A stretch of 64,000 bases of DNA from Delphinapterus leucas (lineage: Eukaryota > Chordata > Mammalia > Artiodactyla > Monodontidae), in the NCBI RefSeq assembly GCF_002288925.2, contig NW_022098069.1:82244380-82308379 (forward strand), in the 5' to 3' direction. Positions 32,461 through 42,189 of this stretch are shown one piece after another (positions within the stretch are counted from its first letter, which is position 1; every line of letters begins with the position of its first letter). Position numbers and translations under genes: made by a program. The notes beneath the pieces were generated by a model. The model was not told where the DNA came from, did not search any database, and saw only the letters and a list, made by a program, of their open reading frames with translations.

Positions 32461-33055
32461 AGAGCACCTAAACACCCCTGAGAAGATCCCTGTGCATCCC
32501 AGAGCATTAGAAACTGCTCTGGGGCAGGAAAGACAGGAAAAATATAGACCTTAAGGAACTTCAAGGAGAAAGGGAACCATTGCAAGGCCTAGGGTTGCCG
32601 GGCACCAGATAGCCAGACAAGGCTCTTCTGCAGGGAAGCATGTGCCCACCAGGTAACTGAGTCCTCTGGGGGGGAACTCGAAAACACGAGTAAGCTGCTA
32701 ACCTCCAGCCGCTTCCTATCCAAGCCCCTCAGCCATTCGTCTCCGAAACACCTCAAGGTGGAATTTGTGGTTGGGATAAACGAGCTTATATGAGCCTTTT
32801 CCTCTGGGAATCCTGGCTCACAAATAAGCTGGAGAAATAGCTCTCCCAGAAGCTCCTTCGTCCTGTCCAGTGCACACACTCACCAAAATTTTCCATTTTT
32901 CTAGTCCATGACCAGTGACCGAAGAAGGGTGCCCCTACCAATCTCCTTTTTCCTTTAATGACTGTCTTCAAGTGAGAAAAAAAGAGAGAGAAACGGATAC
33001 TCAAAAAGAGAGTGGACAGAGAAAAATAGAGGGAGGAGAGAACACATAAGCAAGT
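32461..33055. other. Unassigned DNA, source-like copy of a 39 bp motif
   Basis: No repeat or gene recognised. Bases 32685-32723 match 37 of 39 positions of an insertion at 35808-35846 (see findings). Minus-strand frames of 96 and 122 codons (32589-32879, 32786-33154) have no recognisable family. Confidence 0.4.
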
Positions 33056-33165
33056 TAGTAAGTTCACAAAGTATCTACCAAGCACCCCCGATGCACCAGG
33101 CACTATTCTAGGTGTGCAGAAAACAGCAGGAAACAAGACACAAGGGACTGACATTGCAGAAGTTG
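33056..33165 (-). mobile_element. L2 3' end fragment, minus
   Basis: CAAAGTATCTACCAAGCACC, GATGCACCAGGCACTATTCTAGG and GAAAACAGCAGGAAACAAGAC match the reversed L2 3' end (CTACTATGTGCCAGGCACTGTTCTAGG ... GTGAACAAGACA). Confidence 0.75.
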
Positions 33166-33184
33166 TGCAAAGACATTCTGCAGC

Positions 33185-33300
33185 TGTTACTCCAGGCCTA
33201 GCACTGTGCTAAGCTCTGTGAATTCTCTCTTTAAGCCCCAAAGAAATGCGGATGAAACAAGAGTTTGGAGGCAGAGATGGGACTGCCCTCAAGATAAAGA
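33185..33300 (-). mobile_element. MIR-like fragment, minus
   Basis: CCTAGCACTGTGCTAAGCTCTG, GAATTCTCTCTTTAAGCCCC, and AAATGCGGATGAAACAAGAG resemble a reversed MIR 3' half and core. Confidence 0.5.
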
Positions 33301-33569
33301 CAGAGGTAGAAATGGAGACAGTTTATGCCAGATTCCCTGATTTCCTCCTTGCCTAGAGAACCCAATTTTCTACACTTATTTGTTTCAGTTTCCATTCTGG
33401 AGTCAGATGGTTTTCCAGAAGCTGCGGCCAAGTCAAGCGAAAGAGTTCCAAGAGTAAATAAAGGAAAGTTCCTAAGTTTGACCGGCACTCCGGGCCATGT
33501 CGAAGTGATGCAGAGTTGGCTGGGTCCTTTGGTTATTTATAGAGCGAGTGGACACTGAAGCATGCTGCA

Positions 33570-33645
33570 ACTGCAGACGGCCAGGCCAGATGATCTGTCA
33601 CGATCCCTTCCAACTCCATTTATTTTGTGATTTTTTATTTTTGCC
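33570..33645 (+). mobile_element. MIR 3' fragment
   Basis: GGCCAGATGATCTGTCACGA, TCCCTTCCAACTCCATTTA matches the GACTAGATGATCTC...CCCTTCCAGCTCTA end of MIR. Confidence 0.55.
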
Positions 33646-34129
33646 CTAGTACCTATCACAAAGGGCTAAGAAGTGAACCATGATTAAGAGGCCAGACAAA
33701 AGACTTGGACTGGATTTTATATCATAAAATCAATTAAAATAGTATGAAGTGGGGATAGGGGGATTGCATCTCTTATTTGAGAAAACCTCGTCAGCCAGGA
33801 TATCTTCCAGTGGTGAAGGTGATTTCCTACAACCATAACACCCGAGGCTACCGTGACCCAGAGAGGGGACATGGCGTGTCCAGGTCTTCTGACTCCTTGT
33901 CCAAAGGTCTTTAGCCAAACCGCAGTTCGAATCATTTTAATACAGACTTCCATCTTGATGAAGGAACTTCCGTCTCATTCTGGTCCCGGTAAAAGTTAAA
34001 ATATCTGATATGTTAATGTGCATGATTAGGGATTACAATATAATTTTATATGTAAATTTATATAAAATTTAATGATTGAATCTATAGAGACAAGTCCTCC
34101 TGACTCATAAGCTAGACTCAGAAGCTATT
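33646..34129. other. Unassigned non-coding DNA
   Basis: No repeat or gene recognised. Confidence 0.4.
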
Positions 34130-34265
34130 TAATGGGGATGGTGGTGTGCTGCATCGGGCAATTGGGATTGACATGTATATGCTGATGTGTATAAAATTGA
34201 TGACTAATAAGAACCTGCTGTATAAAAAAATAAATAAAATTAAATTCAAAATTTTTTTAAAAAGG
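34130..34265 (+). mobile_element. L1 3' UTR tail
   Basis: ATTGGGATTGACATGTATATG, AATAAGAACCTGCTGTATAA and an A/T-rich tail are the terminal L1 3' UTR. The copy is only about 130 bp. Confidence 0.85.
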
Positions 34266-34589
34266 AGCTAATTAACTCTTTTACAGTAAGAACATAACAT
34301 GAAAGTAAATTATAGCCTCAGTGGTACATTATGTTATGTCTTATTTAAATAATTTCCAAGGAGACCTAACGTAAATCTGGAGTTTGGCTCACATCTGAGT
34401 TCTCCCAGGACTGTGAAGAATAATCTGGCAATGAAATATCCTAGCTAGAAACTTATATTCACCTGCATAAACATAAGGAAACTATTTTATTTGCGGTACT
34501 ACAGGACTCATGTGGGTTTGTTTGTTTTTTTCCCCCTAGGCTCCTTTGTTTTTAACAGGAATATGAGATTTTTCAGTCAAGAAATTTTT

Positions 34590-34760
34590 CTAGTGGCAGG
34601 GTGGGTGGTTGTGGTGGGATGAACTGGGAGATTGGGATTAACATGTATACACTAATATGTATAAAATAGATAACTAATAAGAACCTGCTGTATAAAAGAT
34701 AAATACAATAAAATTCAAAAAATAAAGAAAAATTTAAACTTTAAAAAAAATTAAAAAAAG
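34590..34760 (+). mobile_element. L1 3' UTR tail (left arm of an inverted pair)
   Basis: GATGAACTGGGAGATTGGGAT, ACACTAATATGTATAAAATAG, AACCTGCTGTATAAAAGATAAA, ending in an A-rich tail. It faces a minus-strand L1 starting about 30 bp further on, so the two tails meet and form a long inverted repeat. Confidence 0.88.
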
Positions 34761-34790
34761 AAATATTTCTTTTTATTCGAATTGGCAATT

Positions 34791-35590
34791 TTATTTTTTT
34801 TTTGAATTTTTGAATTTTATCGTATTTATTTTTTTATACAGAAGGTTCTTATTAGTTATCCATTTTATACATATTAGTGTATACACGTCAATCCCAATCT
34901 CCCAGTTCATACCACCACCACCACCCCCCACCACTTTCCCCCCTTGGTGTCCATACGTTTGTTCTCTACATCTGTGTCTCTATTTCTGCCCTGCAAACTG
35001 GTTCGTCTGTACCATTTTTCTAGGTTCCACATATATGTGTTGATATATGATATTTGTTTTTCTCTTTCTGACTTACTTCACTCTGTATGACAGTCTCTAG
35101 ATCCATCCACGTCTCTACAAATGACCCAATTTCTNNNNNNNNNNNNNNNNNNNNNNNNNNNNNNNNNNNNNNNNNNNNNNNNNNNNNNNNNNNNNNNNNN
35201 NNNNNNNNNNNNNNNNNNNNNNNNNNNNNNNNNNACCCCACCACTTTCCCCCCTTGGTGTCCATACGTTTGTTCTCTACATCTGTGTCTCTATTTCTGCC
35301 CTGCAAACTGGTTCGTCTGTACCATTTTTCTAGGTTCCACATATATGTGTTGATATATGATATTTGTTTTTCTCTTTCTGACTTACTTCACTCTGTATGA
35401 CAGTCTCTAGATCCATCCACGTCTCTACAAATGACCCAATTTCATTCCTTTTTATGGTTGAGTAATATTCCATTGTATATATGTACCACATCTTCTTTAT
35501 CCATTCATCTGTTGATGGGCATTTAGGTTGTTTCCATGACCTGGCTATTGTAAACAGTGCTGCAATGAACACTGGGGTGCATGTGTCTTA
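34791..35590 (-). mobile_element. L1, minus strand, broken by an assembly gap
   Basis: Starting from a T-rich run, it carries reversed 3' UTR (AAGGTTCTTATTAGTTATCC, CAATCTCCCAGTTCATACC) and ORF2 C-terminus; the clean segment 35330-35572 translates to the 80-residue L1 ORF2 tail with [20 protein letters not shown]. The block 34926-35133 is repeated exactly at 35236-35443 on the other side of 100 N. Confidence 0.93.
35135..35234. other. Assembly gap (100 N)
   Basis: Exactly 100 N, a conventional placeholder for a gap of unknown size. It is flanked by a 208 bp perfect direct repeat, which suggests that the two contig ends overlap rather than being separated by missing DNA. Confidence 0.97.
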
Positions 35591-35939
35591 AAAAAAAGAA
35601 AAGAAGTATTTCTATGGGTGTTGAGAATAAGAGGTAAACATCAAGATTTTTTTTGACCTGGATCTGGAGTAGAGAAAGCACAAGCATGCCCGTTTAGAAG
35701 TCTAGTCAATCAGTGGTTGGTTGTGTTCCATAACAGTAAACAACTGTCTCCACTTACACATGAGGGAATCAATCCAATGGCTGACTGTCTGAGATTTGAA
35801 TAGATTACACGAGTAAACTGCTAACCTCCAGCTGCTTCCTATCCAATCTGAGATTGAATAGATTAACTTGTTAATTGCTGTTAAGCAATACAATATTCCT
35901 ATCATTCTACAAAAAATATCAATCATCTTCCAGAACATG
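35591..35939. other. Unassigned DNA with a 39 bp templated insertion
   Basis: No family recognised. It contains TCTGAGATTTGAATAGATTA (35788-35807) and a near-identical copy at 35847-35865 that flank 39 bp matching 32685-32723. Confidence 0.5.
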
Positions 35940-36410
35940 CCTAGTAAGACTTTTTTTTTCCATCTTTCCAGTAGCCTCTGTCAAATGGCAAAACTAAAAT
36001 TTAGTCATGAGGCTGATGTCCTTTATTCAAGGGAAAAAACAATCCACGGATTAGGCGGTACGTTGTCTCCCAGGCAGTGGAGCCCTCCTCCTGAGGGATT
36101 TTGGACAAGAGTGAGTTTTACAGAGTGTTAGAAACAGCAGGGTGGAAACGGGGCATGATTGGCTAGGGTTGCATATCTGACCTTATTTAGAAAGATCAAC
36201 GAAATATGCATAAAGTCCGGAGTTGGCTTGGCATTTAGAGATGGGCTGACTGGAAATACTGGATTTCTGGTCAAACAGAGCATTTACAGAAACGTGAAAG
36301 TTCTGTTTGCTCACATGGCATTCCAGGCAGGAGCGGCTCCATCTTGGGCCTAAAAATTTACTTCAACGCCTGTTATTCTGACAACCTGTAGTAGCCATGG
36401 TCCCTCTTCA
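35940..36410 (-). mobile_element. Possible class I ERV LTR, minus
   Basis: GTCCTTTATTCAAGGGAAAA (reversed AATAAA region), GGGGCATGATTGGCTAGGG, AGGAGCGGCTCCATCTTGGGCC and CGCCTGTTATTCTGACAACC have the style of reversed class I LTRs. No target-site duplication is evident, so identity and edges are uncertain. Confidence 0.35.
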
Positions 36411-36589
36411 ATGCAAAAAGCAGTGAGGAAATTTAGGCCAATCTATTATTACCCATACAGGAAGCATCAGTCTTTATGAGGATGATCAATGCCCCAAAAG
36501 CTTCTTCGTGATAGATAGCTTTAGGAGAGAAGGATACATTATTCCCATGATAAAATAACTTTGTATTGAGTAGCTAGTAAAGAAATTAA

Positions 36590-36740
36590 CATTTGTGGAG
36601 TACTTACAATTAGCTAAGTACTTGAATTACTTATCTCATTTAGTCCTCACAAAAATCCTTTAAGGTCCCCATTTGGCAAAAAAAGAGGGAACAATCCCAT
36701 AATGGTTAACAGCCCAAAGCCGCAGACGGTAAAAACTGTG
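36590..36740 (-). mobile_element. MIR fragment, minus
   Basis: TTTGTGGAGTACTTACAATTAG, CTTATCTCATTTAGTCCTCAC, AAAATCCTTTAAGGTCCCCA resemble reversed MIR 3' half (ATCTCATTTAATCCTCAC type). Confidence 0.6.
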
Positions 36741-37435
36741 GATAGAAACCCCGTTCTTTCCTTTCCCTCGGGTTTCTGCCCCTGCATCACCTGGAGATTT
36801 TTCTCATCAAATAATGTGAAAGGAGCCTTGGAGCAAGCTTTTCAGAATATAAGAGATGACCTTCCCTTTTCAATTCAAGAAAGAAATTGTGAATGAAAGA
36901 AAGTCTGAAATTCCTTTTGTTGTAATTATGCGTTTGTTGTAGCAGTATTTACCCAAGAACCTCGAGGATTCTGTAGTCATGAGTTGACAGCAGTCATTAA
37001 GGAAAATCCCTGATGACTCCTTTTGCCTCAGATTCTGTAGCACTTGCCAAGTAAAACCTATTGTCGTTTGAGAACAAGGATATTTGTTTCCTGTTCTCTG
37101 GAGGGCGTAAGAGTTAAACAAAGGTGTGCATGTTCTCTAAATGGATTTCGCCCAACAAGAGCTGAACACCTAACAAGACAACAAGAACTTGTGATTTATG
37201 AGTGTTTCTAACCGATGGGAAGTCGGCTGACATCCACAGAGGCTCTGAAATGGAGGAAATTGTACAGTATGTCACGGGGTTACACACGCTATTTTAAGCA
37301 CTCGTGATCAAGAAGATTTTCTGCCGAATATGATCTGCACCCAAGAGAGACAAAAATCTATTAGACTCTCTGGTTGCTTTAAAAACTCCTACTCAGCATC
37401 ACTGTAAGATAAGTTATTACTGAAAAGAGTAACAT
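36741..37435. other. Unassigned non-coding DNA
   Basis: No repeat or exon recognised. Short anonymous frames only. Confidence 0.4.
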
Positions 37436-37874
37436 TGTAACAGGGAAGAGACAACTTGACTCCACGTTGGATCCGTTTCTTTGACCTTAGCCTTTGCTTT
37501 TCCTTGCTTTTGTTATTACAATCATACATCGGGGCCTGCCGCAGGGAACCCTACCCACCTGTGAATGGCTGCAAGACAGGAGAAATTAACACATCCCCTC
37601 CCCGAGGTTGGCCATTCCCGGAGATGTCTGCCCTTTTTACTCTACTTCCTCCCCACCTCTCCCTCTCTGCCTTTTTACTTTACTTCCCTCTCCGATTCTA
37701 TAAAAGAAACTGTCATCCGGACCCAGATAAGATGGTTTTTTGGTGGGACCCTGGTCCACCACCTTCTCGGTCTGCCGGTTTTCCGAATAAAGTCGTGTTC
37801 CTTGCCTCAGGACCTCATCTCCCGATGTATTGGCCTGTCGTGCGGCGAGCAGAGCGAGCTTGGACTCGGTAACA
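37436..37874 (+). mobile_element. Solo LTR of a class I (gamma-like) endogenous retrovirus
   Basis: A 439 bp element bounded by TGTAACAGGG at the left and ...GACTCGGTAACA at the right. Exact 4 bp duplications ACAT lie outside (37432-37435 and 37875-37878). A TATAAAAG box is at 37699-37706 and AATAAA at 37786-37791, with CpG-rich U5 text after it. A pyrimidine-rich block precedes the TATA box. With no internal region on either side, it is the product of LTR-LTR recombination. Frames of 113 and 138 codons inside are not retroviral genes. Confidence 0.88.
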
Positions 37875-37959
37875 ACATCCTCTTAGAAATCATAGTGTCC
37901 ATGTAAATGTATTCACAGGGCCGTTTCAGGAAAGTTTTGTAATAAATCACAAAAGGCCA

Positions 37960-38480
37960 ATATTGTGTGTGTGACAGTCCTCACGTAGGGAAGGAAAGAC
38001 ATCCCTCTACGCTCCAATATTTAATAACTGGGTCTATGAAATACACTGACAATAGGCAGATTAACAGGAGACAAGGTATACAAATTCATTCATTTTTAAT
38101 ATTACACGCATGGGAGCATCACATGAAAAAAAGTGAATACCCATAAAAAAGTGCTGAGGTTGGAGAGAGCTTATGTTCTGACTTAATAGGGGAAGGGGAC
38201 TGGAGATGTAAACCACTTAAGGGAGAGTAAATGATTTCTAGGTAAACAGAAAGGGCCCTTAGAAGAACAGATGGGAGGTATGATAATTTGTGACAAAGTT
38301 TGTCGGTTTGTGGTAAAGAAGTTAAAGTGGTGAGACTCCTAGTCTCTCCTGTGATAAAAGTCAATCTTCCCAAGTTGATGAAACTCCCGGGGAGGGGAAT
38401 GATGACCATTTAGTCCCTTCGGGAGTATCTGTCCTCAGGCAGGGGAAACCTCTGCCTGCATCTGCTACTTTTCAAGTGTC
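37960..38480 (-). mobile_element. Possible ERV-related segment, minus
   Basis: GGCAGATTAACAGGAGACAAGG, 'TACAAATTCATTCATTTTTAAT' and GCATGGGAGCATCACATGAAAA resemble text I associate with reversed class I LTRs. I cannot name the family, and there is no visible duplication. It lies 85 bp from the solo LTR. Confidence 0.3.
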
Positions 38481-38518
38481 TTCAGCTCAAAATAATCCTT
38501 ATGGCAAAGATTTGAGTA

Positions 38519-38605
38519 CCCTTTATTTGTGTAATTATTTTGCTGAATTGTGCAGTGTCAAACCCTTTACTTATAGAATTATTTTGCTGTGTTGTGCAGT
38601 GTCAA
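38519..38605 (+). repeat. Two-copy tandem duplication (43 bp units)
   Basis: Units at 38519-38561 and 38563-38605 share CCCTTTA-TT, AATTATTTTGCTG and TTGTGCAGTGTCAA, differing at a handful of positions. The period is 44 bp. Confidence 0.85.
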
Positions 38606-39214
38606 GTTGATTAAAGATGCAAACTATGCTTCCCCAAAATAGCCTTCTCTGTATTGTTCCAGGTACGGTGGACAAAATAAAGGAACCTGTACAAAAATTT
38701 GGAATGCAGGAGTAAAAGTGTAAACACAGTCAGATATGGTCCTGGTCAGAGGCAAGGTTGGCTCTCTGGACCCTCTGCTCTGCATTTAGTTCTTCTTCCT
38801 GACTGCCGGCTTCCATGCCCAGCAATGGCCCCAGGGCGACAATCAGACACAGAGCTGTGGGCGCCCAGGGGCAACAATTTCCCAAAGGCCCCACCGTGAG
38901 CTCCTCCAATGCAAGAGCCTGATGTGGAAGCTCTGGCTTGGCCACCCATGCAGGGCTCCAGGCAGACCGAGGACTCTTCCCTGATCTGACTCCCATTTCC
39001 GGACCTTCACCTCCCAAGCTCTTCTCACAGTTTGCATAAGGACTTATTCCTATAATTCATTCTTTATGCCACAATACAAAGAGTGACTCTGCTTTTCCAA
39101 ATGAATTCTGACTGATCCAGTTACACGTGTTACATACAAACACATATATACTCATGCTATATATTTTATAATTATTTATTAAATTCCTTATATATAATAT
39201 AGTTCTAATATATA
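38606..39214. other. Unassigned non-coding DNA
   Basis: No repeat or exon recognised; several overlapping frames at 38699-39037 on both strands share a GC-richer patch and have no motif. Confidence 0.4.
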
Positions 39215-39310
39215 TGTTGCTGAGTCTTTTGCTACACCCTCCATACCTAGCACAGTATCTGATACAAAATATGTGCTCAATATTGGTCGAATTCAAAATG
39301 AGTGGCAGGT
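39215..39310 (+). mobile_element. L2 3' end fragment
   Basis: CATACCTAGCACAGTATCTG, ACAAAATATGTGCTCAATATTGG matches the L2 end (CCTAGCACAGTGCCTGGCAC...GTGCTCAATAAAT). Confidence 0.65.
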
Positions 39311-39530
39311 TAATTTTTAGATCACTTACAAATACTCTTCTACCCCTTGGAAGTCAGTGCTCAGTATGTCTTGAAAAGTATGCCAAACACCAAAGAGCTG
39401 TTAAGTTTAATTTCCAAATGTTAAACTAAGTAGGATATGCCTATTGAAAGTACTATTCAGAGATGATAGGTTCCAGACCTGATCAACTGTATCGTTTTTC
39501 TGCAATATCATGTCAATGCTTGTCTCTTTA

Positions 39531-39671
39531 TTTTTTTAACATCTTTATTGGAGTGTAATTGCTTTACAATGGTGTGTTAGTTTCTGCTTTATAACAAAGT
39601 GAATCAGATATACATGTACATATATCCCCATATCTCCATCTTGCGTCTCCCTCCCACCCTCCCTATCCTTA
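39531..39671 (-). mobile_element. L1 3' UTR tail, minus, 141 bp
   Basis: A T run then AACATCTTTATTGGAGTGTAA, TTGCTTTACAATGGTGTGTT, GTACATATATCCCCATATC: the reversed L1 terminus. A 12 bp target-site duplication, CTTGTCTCTTTA, is exact at 39519-39530 and 39672-39683. Severe 5' truncation. Confidence 0.94.
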
Positions 39672-39683
39672 CTTGTCTCTTTA

Positions 39684-40084
39684 AAGGGAGGAAATTTGAA
39701 GCACATACTTGTGAAGAGACACCTCACCACAACTCTATTTCTGTGTTATGTATCTGGGGTTGTTATGTTGCATTCTGATATGTTTATCCCTTGGAAATAG
39801 CTGAGGACACTCGTGGGTAGGGAAAGTCTGCCCAGGGAAGGACAAGTGTCTTCAAAAAGGAAACTAAGCTGGATGAGGCTGACTTATGGAGTTTGGACAG
39901 TGAACAAGCCTGCTGCTTCTTCTCTTGCACCTGGATTCTGAGGAGAGTGGATATCCATGTAGCCAAGGATAAGTAAGGCAGTTTCCACCACCTGGAAAAA
40001 GGCCAGGGGCTAAGAAAGTTCTGTGTAATAGAACATAGGAAGTTGACCAAGACATGTATTGTAATTAAGATTATCCAATTTATA
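39684..40084. other. Unassigned non-coding DNA
   Basis: No repeat recognised. A minus frame of 142 codons (39784-40212) crosses into the L2 fragment and lacks a family motif. Confidence 0.4.
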
Positions 40085-40230
40085 CCACCCTTTTTGGATG
40101 AGCCCTGGAGGAGTACCAGCAAAGGAGGGACTGTGTCTGTTTTGCTCACCAATACATCTCTAAACCTAGCACAATGCCTGACACCTAGGAAGCACAAATA
40201 AATGTTTGTCAAATGATGAGTGAATGAATA
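40085..40230 (+). mobile_element. L2 3' end fragment
   Basis: GGAGGGACTGTGTCTGTTTTG, CTCACCAATACATCTCTAAAC, CTAGCACAATGCCTGACACC, AAATAAATGTTTGTCAAATGA is a well-preserved L2 terminus. Confidence 0.85.
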
Positions 40231-40544
40231 TTTTCTTATGGCATCACTACAGTCTTATTTAAATAGGACAGCCCTGTCTAGCTGTGCTATGGAAACAAAG
40301 AAAAAGGGGTTGAATCAACGTCTGGTCTAGAGCATTAACAGGGAGTAGTAGCTGCTGTCCACACCCCAGCCCTGAGCCAGTGAACGTGGGCAACACAGCA
40401 GTCGTGAGCAAGTACTCCAAAAACTAAAAATAAAAGGAGAGGATCCCTTAGTCCAGTCATTTCCTCCCATAAGGACATTCTCCTTCTCTGGTCAGTTTTA
40501 AAGATTCTAATTTATCTACTGGTATTGCTAAGGGAGCTCCCTAA

Positions 40545-40905
40545 AATGGAACAGGGAGGCCAGGGAGGCCATTGAGGGGACGTGACTTACGCACAACTCA
40601 GCCTGCATGGAATCTGAGCTTTCAACCACCTATTGTCCTACTCAAGATGCTTATCAGACACCTACCCTAGAGCAACCAGTGATTCCTTAAGGACAAATAT
40701 TTACCAACTTGCATCGGAGGCCATCACATTTCCTGTCAGGCAACTTTAACAACCTTGTGACTTTTGTCTTTTTAAGCCCCTGACTCTCTTCCATAGAACA
40801 CTCTGGGTTTTATCCAAATCTTAGCCTCTTGAGTTGCAATTCTTAAGACCCCAGATAAAGCTCTTTGTTCTTTGTAGCCTCAATCCTGACTATTGTTCAA
40901 CACTA
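40545..40905 (+). mobile_element. Possible class I ERV LTR
   Basis: AAATGGAACAGGGAGGCCAG opens it; 'CTTTTTAAGCCCCTGACTCTC', CCCAGATAAAGCTCTTTGTTC and TTGTAGCCTCAATCCTGAC have the layout of LTR promoter, polyadenylation signal and U5. The family was not identified and no duplication was found. Confidence 0.4.
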
Positions 40906-40941
40906 CTGGTAGAGAAAAGTCCTCTATTAAGAATCTACTTG

Positions 40942-41142
40942 GGGGCTTCCCTGGTGGCACAGTGGTTGAGAGTCCGCCTGCCGATGCAGCGGACACGGGT
41001 TCGTGCCCCGGTCCGGGAAGATCCCACATGCCGCGGAGCGGCTGGGCCCGTGAGCCATGGCCGCTGAGCCTGCGCGTCCCGAGCCTGTGCTCCGCAACGG
41101 GAGAGGCCACAACAGTGAGAGGCCCGCGTACCGAAAAAAAAA
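40942..41142 (+). mobile_element. CHR-type SINE (short form), first of three serial insertions
   Basis: A complete, little-diverged copy (GGGGCTTCCCTGGTGGCACAG, GGTTCGTGCCCCGGTCCGGG, CAACAGTGAGAGGCCCGCG, A tail). The target motif AAGAATCTACTTG precedes it (40929-40941) and its 3' half, ATCTACTTG, follows the A tail (41143-41151). Confidence 0.96.
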
Positions 41143-41151
41143 ATCTACTTG

Positions 41152-41357
41152 GGACTTCCCTGGTGGCTCAGTGGTTAAGAATCTGCCTGCCAATGCGGGG
41201 GGACACGGGTTTGATTCCCTGGTACAGGAAGATACCACATGTCCCGGAGCAACAAAGCCCGGGCACCACAACAAAGAGAAAAAGTCCTCGTGCAGCAACG
41301 ACGACCCAACGCAGCCAAAAATTAATTAATTAATTAATTATTTTTTTAAAAAAAAAG
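41152..41357 (+). mobile_element. CHR-type SINE, second serial insertion
   Basis: GGACTTCCCTGGTGGCTCAG head, GGTTTGATTCCCTGGTACAGG, a shortened body with AACAAAGAGAAAAAGTCC, then CGACCCAACGCAGCCAAAAATT and an ATTA/T/A tail. It is bounded by the same target word: ATCTACTTG before and AAGAATCTACTTG after (41358-41370). It is a different subfamily from its left neighbour. Confidence 0.94.
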
Positions 41358-41370
41358 AAGAATCTACTTG

Positions 41371-42177
41371 ATGGAGAGGGTGTGGAAAAAAGGGAACACT
41401 CTTACACTGTTGGTGGGAATGTAAATTGATACAGCCACCATGGAGAACAGTATGGAGGTTCCTTAAAAAACTACAAATAGAACTACCATATGACCCAGCA
41501 ACCCCACTACTGGGCATATACCCTGAGAAAACCATAATTCAAAAAGAGTCATGTACCACAGTGTTCATTGCAGCTCTATTTACAATAGCCAGGACATGGA
41601 AGCAACCTAAGTGTCCATCGACAGATGAATGGTTAAAGAAGATGTGGCACATATATACAATGGAATATTACTCAGCCATAAAAAGAAATGAAATTGAGTT
41701 ATTTGTAGTGAGGTGGATAGAACTAGAGTCTGTCATACAGAGTGAAGTAAGTCAGAAAGAGAAAAACAAATACCGTATGCTAACACATATATATGGAATT
41801 TAAGAAAAAAAAAAAAAAAGGTCATGAAGAACCTGAGGGCAAGAGGGGAATAAAGACAAAGACCTACTAGAGAATGGACTTGAGGACACGGGGAGGGGGA
41901 AGGGTAAGCTGGGACAAAGCGAGAGAGTAGCATGGACATATATACACTACCAAACGTAAAATAGATAGCTAGTGGGAAGCAGCCTCTGAGCACAGGGAGA
42001 TCAGCTCGGTGCTTTGTGACCACCTAGAGGGGTGGGATAGGGAGGGAGGGAGGGAGACACAATAGGGAAGAGATATGGGAATATATGTATATGTTTAGCT
42101 GATTCACTTTGTTATAAAGCAGAAACTAACATACCATTGTAAAGCAATTATACTCCAATAAAGATGTTAAAAAAAAG
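41371..42177 (+). mobile_element. L1 3' end, third serial insertion
   Basis: 5'-truncated L1 from ATGGAGAGGGTGTGGAAAAA through the ORF2 C-terminus and 3' UTR (AGCAATTATACTCCAATAAAG) to an A tail. The target word precedes it (AAGAATCTACTTG, 41358-41370) and follows it as AAGGAATCTACTA (from 42178). Of the local L1 copies it is among the less diverged. Confidence 0.95.
41426..41803 (+). pseudogene. L1 ORF2p C-terminal fragment (125 aa)
   Basis: It encodes the end of the L1 ORF2 protein: [72 protein letters not shown]2p is the L1 endonuclease and reverse transcriptase; both catalytic domains lie upstream and are absent here. The frame is open only because this copy is fairly young. No transcript role is implied. 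Confidence 0.9.
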
Positions 42178-42189
42178 AAGGAATCTACT

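Noticed and set aside
35020..35353. Apparent tandem coding repeats on both strands around 35.1 kb
   Set aside because: They arise from the duplicated L1 segment around the 100 N gap.
37456..37906. 113- and 138-codon frames within the solo LTR as retroviral accessory proteins
   Set aside because: They overlap U3, R and U5 signals, have no family motif, and the provirus interior is absent.
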